Below are positions 35,806 to 40,000 of a DNA stretch of 40,000 nt, in pieces. Each line of letters starts with the position of its first letter. The stretch's first letter is position 1. This stretch comes from Chrysomallon squamiferum (taxonomy: Eukaryota > Mollusca > Gastropoda > Neomphalida > Peltospiridae). The stretch lies in assembly GCA_012295275.1 (NCBI GenBank), contig CM022675.1:2010888-2050887 (forward strand). Direction: 5' to 3'. The notes under the pieces were generated by a model. That model saw only the letters and a program-made list of their open reading frames with translations, made no database searches and was not told the origin of the DNA. A program made the translations under genes and the position numbers.

Positions 35806-36454
35806 ATTAAGTAGAATCAGTATCGTCAACTACGATTAATATATATGTGTGTGTATGTCTGCGTGAGTGTCTGTTATATGTAGGTGCTTTAAAACAATTA
35901 AAGATGTGCTGTAAAACAGTAGAGAACTAACAAAACGATTAACCGTTCTGAAATACGCCAGTGACTGTCTGTTAACATCTTAGTAATAATTTGTTTTATC
36001 TTAATTTGTATTTGTTTTGTTTCTTTTCATGTAACATATCATCCAAAGCAAACGGTTACAAAATAAAGAGAAAATATTACATTGAATACATGTGTCATCA
36101 GAACACTCACACTAAAACTGTCACTAAATTTTGAATGTTTAATATCACTTAAATTCACATCCACTATGAGCTACAAACTAAAAGTTTTTTTTGATAACGT
36201 ATTGATCAGCACCATCTAAAAGGGAAGAGGGATATACTTATACCTCTATATACATACACACGTAAATACATACAAATATATGTGTGTGTTTGCGTGTGTG
36301 GATATAGAAAATATATATACACACTCATCCACCCACCCACACACATACACACACACATACATACATACAAACATATATACAGAAACCTACACATATAAAT
36401 ACAACTTACACAAATAAGAAATAGAACAAAAATTTAAATTAAAACAACAAAAAA

Positions 36455-36665
36455 AACAAATGTGTTAACCCTCGCAATGAACTAACAGGTACACACAAAA
36501 TCTCGCGCGAAGGCAGTTGACAGTTTCGCAAACTGACCGGTTGCAAAAATGCATATTTCAGTTGTATGTAATAGCTGGTATGGATACTGCTGAAGTGATA
36601 AAACCGGGTTGCAGTGATAAGAATATAGAGGAATCCTTAAATCTTAATTGTGTAGCATTTTTGTG
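36455..36665. other. Insert in gene B intron 1 with CpG-rich part, absent from gene A
   Basis: Flanks match gene A around 15,880-15,950, but about 200 bp in between (TTAACCCTCGCAATGAAC ... AACCGGGTTGCAGTG) have no counterpart. It is richer in CpG (ATCTCGCGCGAAGG) than its surroundings. TTAA followed by CCCT recalls piggyBac-type ends, but no matching inverted end was found. Confidence 0.45.
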
Positions 36666-36819
36666 TGAAAGATAAAATAATTATTCTTGAAGGTAGTTTT
36701 TAAAATGATTTGTATAAGTTTACAAATGTACATAGAGAAACACATATATTTATGTCTGTACAAATATATAGAAAGTATACAGAAGTATTTACTTACATAG
36801 TATACATACCAATATATTG

Positions 36820-37425
36820 AAAATGTGCACATATATTTATTGAAGTAGCAAACATAGAAATATGTAAAAATAGAAAGTGTACGCACAGACTGAGGTAGCA
36901 TAGAAACAAACACATATTTTTAATGAAGTTATATACAAACAAACACACATATATTTTTAATGAAGTTACATATAAACAAACACATATATTATTAGTGAAG
37001 TTACATACACACAAACACACATATATTTTTAATGAAGTTACATATAAGCAAACAAACACATATATTTTTAATGAAGTTACATACACACACATATATTTTT
37101 AATGAATTTACATATAAACAAACACACATATATTTTTATGTAGTGACATACATTCAAACACACATATATTTTTAATGAAGTTACAGATAAACAAACACAT
37201 ATATATTTTTAATGAAGTTACATACAAACAAACAAACATATTTTAATGAAGTTAGATATAAAGAAACACAGACATATCTTTAATGAATTTACATATAAAC
37301 AAACACACATATATTTTTTATGAAGTTTCATACATTCAAACACACACATATTCTTACTGCAGTTACGTACAAACAAACACACATATAATTTTAATGAAGT
37401 TACATAGAAAACAACAGATGTATCA
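36820..37425. repeat. 37-bp minisatellite in gene B intron 1, about 14 copies
   Basis: Unit AATGAAGTTACATACAAACA followed by AACACACATATATTTTT, repeated about every 37 bp from 36,920 to 37,420, with weaker units to the left. Frames through it on either strand are repeat artefacts. Confidence 0.92.
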
Positions 37426-37588
37426 TACATACAAATACATAGGAATTTACTTACACATTTACTAAAATAGCTCAAAAATAAGAATATTTACGTATCGTAC
37501 ATACAGATTAAAAGAAAGTGTACACATATATTTTTGAAGTAGCATTCAAATAATTATATTTAAAGTGTACACATACATTTAGTGACGT

Positions 37589-37589
<1 letters not shown>

Positions 37590-37631
<42 letters not shown>
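37590..37631. repeat. (CA)n microsatellite next to gene B exon 1 donor
   Basis: About 40 bp of CA repeats, 20 bp from the exon 1 donor in the intron. Confidence 0.97.
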
Positions 37632-37635
<4 letters not shown>

Positions 37636-37658
37636 ATAGAAAGGCGAGCTGAACCTAC

Positions 37659-37710
37659 CTTGTTTATTGTAGCACTCATAGTAAACCGAGTTCCTGTGCT
37701 CTGTTTGGAA
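37659..37710 (-). other. Gene B exon 1: 5' leader exon (upstream limit uncertain)
   Basis: A good donor (AACAAG/GTAGGT) lies at 37,658-37,651, at the same place as a matching donor upstream of gene A. Reading 5' of it there is ATG at 37,679-37,677 giving MSATINK, which would continue in frame through YTLK into the exon 2 start MWISF. Gene A lacks this ATG, so I take the exon as mainly untranslated and the exon 2 ATG, directly before the hydrophobic signal sequence, as the start. The transcription start is not visible; the upper coordinate is nominal. Confidence 0.55.
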
Positions 37711-37908
37711 ACAAATATAAAAGTGTCTATTAAAAACTTTTTACCCTATTTATGTGGTGAGGGGAAAAAAGAAGCTATTTCAATGCATCACTGATTTTAA
37801 ATCACATGTGAAGCTCATCATACTTTTTTCTGTTTATTATTATTATTATTGTTATTATTATTATTATTATTATTAGTATTACTACTATTATTATTATTAT
37901 TATTATTA

Positions 37909-37970
<62 letters not shown>

Positions 37971-38110
37971 TATTTATTTATTTTATTTTATTTATTTATT
38001 TTTTTTTTTTTTATGTATTACTATTATTATTGTTACTTGTTTTTACTTAGCCACTGATCTTTAGACGTGGGTTCTGGTATATATACAGAGTTAACTGAAA
38101 ATGTATACAT
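37711..38110. other. Upstream region of gene B conserved with gene A
   Basis: Homologous to the region upstream of gene A exon 1 and interrupted by a long (ATT)n tract at 37,834-37,970 followed by TTTA repeats. Possible promoter region; no clear TATA or initiator assigned. Confidence 0.5.
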
Positions 38111-38329
38111 ATCACGCTATCGTGTAAGCAGACTAAGTGTATTTATTTATGTAGTTGTTTAATTATTTGCTTATTTATTTGTGAGTTTGTTTATTTGATT
38201 CTTTATTTAGTTATTTGTTTTCATTATTTATTTTTCTTGCTTGTTTAGTGGGTTTATTTTTTTACTTGTATAATTGTTTCTTTAATTACCTGTTTTAAAA
38301 AAGTAGACTGACATCAATTGTTACAGCTA

Positions 38330-39312
38330 CTACAGCTGTTATTGCTACAACTACTACTGTTACTAGTGCTTTTCAACTAGTAATATCACTACCATTGCTT
38401 TTACTACTACTGCGTTTCCAAGTACAGCATTTACAACTACTACTGTCACTATCACTATAACCACAGCTACTTGAAGTAATATTACTAGGATTATTACTAC
38501 GACTACCAGTTTTACTCTTCGCTACTGTTAACACAAATGATACTACTTCTGTTATTACTGTTACTGCTGTTGCATCGTTATTAATTACTGCAACAATCAT
38601 TTCGAGTTCTAGAGCTACCACTAATACCAATACTACTACTTGTCATACTGCTAGTACTAGAGCTACCACTAATACCAATACTACTACTTGTCATACTGCT
38701 AGTACTAGAGTTACCACTAATACCAATACTACTACCTGTCATACTGCTAGTACTAGAGTTACCACTAATACCAATACAACTACTTGTTATACTGCTAGTA
38801 CTAGAGCTACCACTAATACCAATACTACTACTTGTCATACTGCTAGTACTATGGCTAACTACTAATACCAATACAACTACTTGTCATACTGCTAGTACTA
38901 GAGTTATCACTAATACCAATACTACTACTTGTCATACTGCTAGTACTAGAGCTACCACTAATACCTATACTACTACTTGTCACTCTGTTAGTACTATGGC
39001 TAACTACTAATGCTAATACTGAAACGAGGACTTCTACTTTTAATACTCTTACCAGTTCTACTGAAACAACCACTATACTGTTATCATTAATACGCCTATT
39101 ACTACACAGTAACAACATCGACAACTATTATTACTATTACCAGTATTTATTATTCTATTACTACTATTATATATTTACTTTTATTTACCGCATTTATTCT
39201 GTGACACCATATCCTTTTCTTTTTGAGAGTTAAACAATATTAACAGTAACAACAAAACTACTCGTACTACTACTACTGCTGCTACTACTAAATCTACTAC
39301 TACTACAACTAC

Positions 39313-39372
<60 letters not shown>

Positions 39373-40000
39373 TAATAATAATAATATTTTAAAGACATTT
39401 TCTGCTTTCTCTACAGATTGTGAGAGGTTGCATACGCTGCACTGAAATGTTTTCAAAAGAAATTACGATGTGAAATCAAGCATGACGTTATATGTTTTCT
39501 GATTTCTATACCGTAGAAAAGAAATGCACTAAGATGTATATTATATCTGCAGCTTTTAGGGTGTGACACAAAACTTGTATTTTCAGATAAATGGTGTGTA
39601 TATGAAGAAATAATAATATAAAAACGATAAATACACAAAACAAAATATTAATAAAAGTAAAAATAGTATTGAGGTAGGTGTGTCTATGTGTTAAAATAGA
39701 TTGCAGTGTTTACGATAATAATTTTCGAATCATGCAGCTGCTGGGACGGACACATACATTTAAAGTAAATTAAGCTACCGTCGTCAAAGAAATAAAATTA
39801 TAAGAAAGATCACTGGCTGTTAGACAAATTAAATAACTTACTTTTTATTAGTGTATACACCATTCATCTGACAAAAATGTAAATAAATATCTCGAGTAGT
39901 GCACCTGCAAGAACGTTTACGAATATTTTATGCTAAATTAAAAAAAATTAAATTATAACAAATACTGATGGCTGATAGATACATTTAAAAACTATATTTT
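38330..40000. mobile_element. Second copy of the inverted-repeat element, running off the right edge
   Basis: 39,537-39,600 repeats the left-arm sequence of the intergenic element, and 39,660-39,900 matches 19,130-19,370 closely (GAGGTAGGTGTGTCTATG, CATGCAGCTGCTGGGACGGA, AAGCTACCGTCGTCAAAGAA). Left of it lie the 48-bp minisatellite and sequence found inverted at 20,216-20,460. The right arm is outside the window. Confidence 0.65.
38580..39010. repeat. 48-bp minisatellite, about nine copies
   Basis: Unit ACCACTAATACCAATACTAC, TACTTGTCATACTGCTAGTA, CTAGAGCT. Because 48 is divisible by three, the minus strand shows long open frames with a 16-residue repeat (SSIGISGSSSTSSMTS). A single inverted unit is present at 20,262-20,330 in the other element. 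Confidence 0.93.

Noticed and set aside
36465-36640. Complete piggyBac-type miniature element
   Set aside because: Only one end resembles TTAA-CCC; I found no inverted partner or paired TTAA flanks, so it is reported only as an unexplained insert.
38581-39124. Minus-strand frames with SSIGISGSSSTSSMTS repeats, possibly a Ser-rich protein
   Set aside because: The 48-bp minisatellite is divisible by three and so keeps frames open. The unit is inside a repeat element, and the inverted copy at 20,262-20,330 does not keep the same peptide context.

Overview
This window is eukaryotic and animal. Genes are split into many small exons (36-188 nt) with GT/AG introns, the DNA is AT-rich and crowded with tri-, di- and tetranucleotide microsatellites, and the proteins are extracellular metazoan modules (EGF, ZP, SRCR). 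A lophotrochozoan, perhaps a mollusc, fits best, but nothing here proves the phylum.

Layout: two head-to-tail paralogues lie on the minus strand, products of a tandem segmental duplication. Gene B (24,142-35,411, with a 5' leader exon at about 37,659-37,710) is complete: 19 coding exons join in perfect phase into an inferred 882-residue type I membrane protein. Gene A (749-9,269, leader exon from 16,484) has the same exon set but runs off the left edge before its last two exons. Homology between the units continues through introns and upstream DNA to the right edge.

The encoded order is signal peptide - EGF - EGF - ZP-N - start of ZP-C - linker - four SRCR domains - rest of ZP-C - RKRR furin-type site - transmembrane helix - KKKKSYQ tail. 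The SRCR array therefore sits inside the ZP module, between the first strand of ZP-C (...DEELTFEF) and the strand carrying its first cysteine (...LRVESCTAD). The nine inserted exons (8-16) form a phase 1-1 cassette whose length is a multiple of three. Skipping it would leave an ordinary EGF-ZP membrane protein of 444 residues in gene B. This nested design, present in both paralogues, is the main discovery candidate.

Gene A carries a 1-bp deletion in SRCR3 that would stop translation of the long form, while the cassette-skipped form stays open. Gene B has lost the ancestral splice acceptor of the linker exon but has an in-frame AG 10 nt downstream. In the SRCR4 intron of both genes, a decayed 61-bp tandem repeat reiterates the exon end together with its splice donor.

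Repeats: intron 1 of gene A holds a 4.7-kb array of a 43-bp monomer that exists as a single copy at the matching place in gene B. Gene B intron 1 instead holds a 37-bp array. A broken Tigger/pogo-type transposase fragment lies in gene A intron 1. A compound inverted-repeat element lies between the genes (about 18,960-20,500), with a relative at the right edge containing a 48-bp minisatellite (38,580-39,010). I see no further convincing protein gene in 16,560-24,100 or 37,720-40,000, and no RNA genes.
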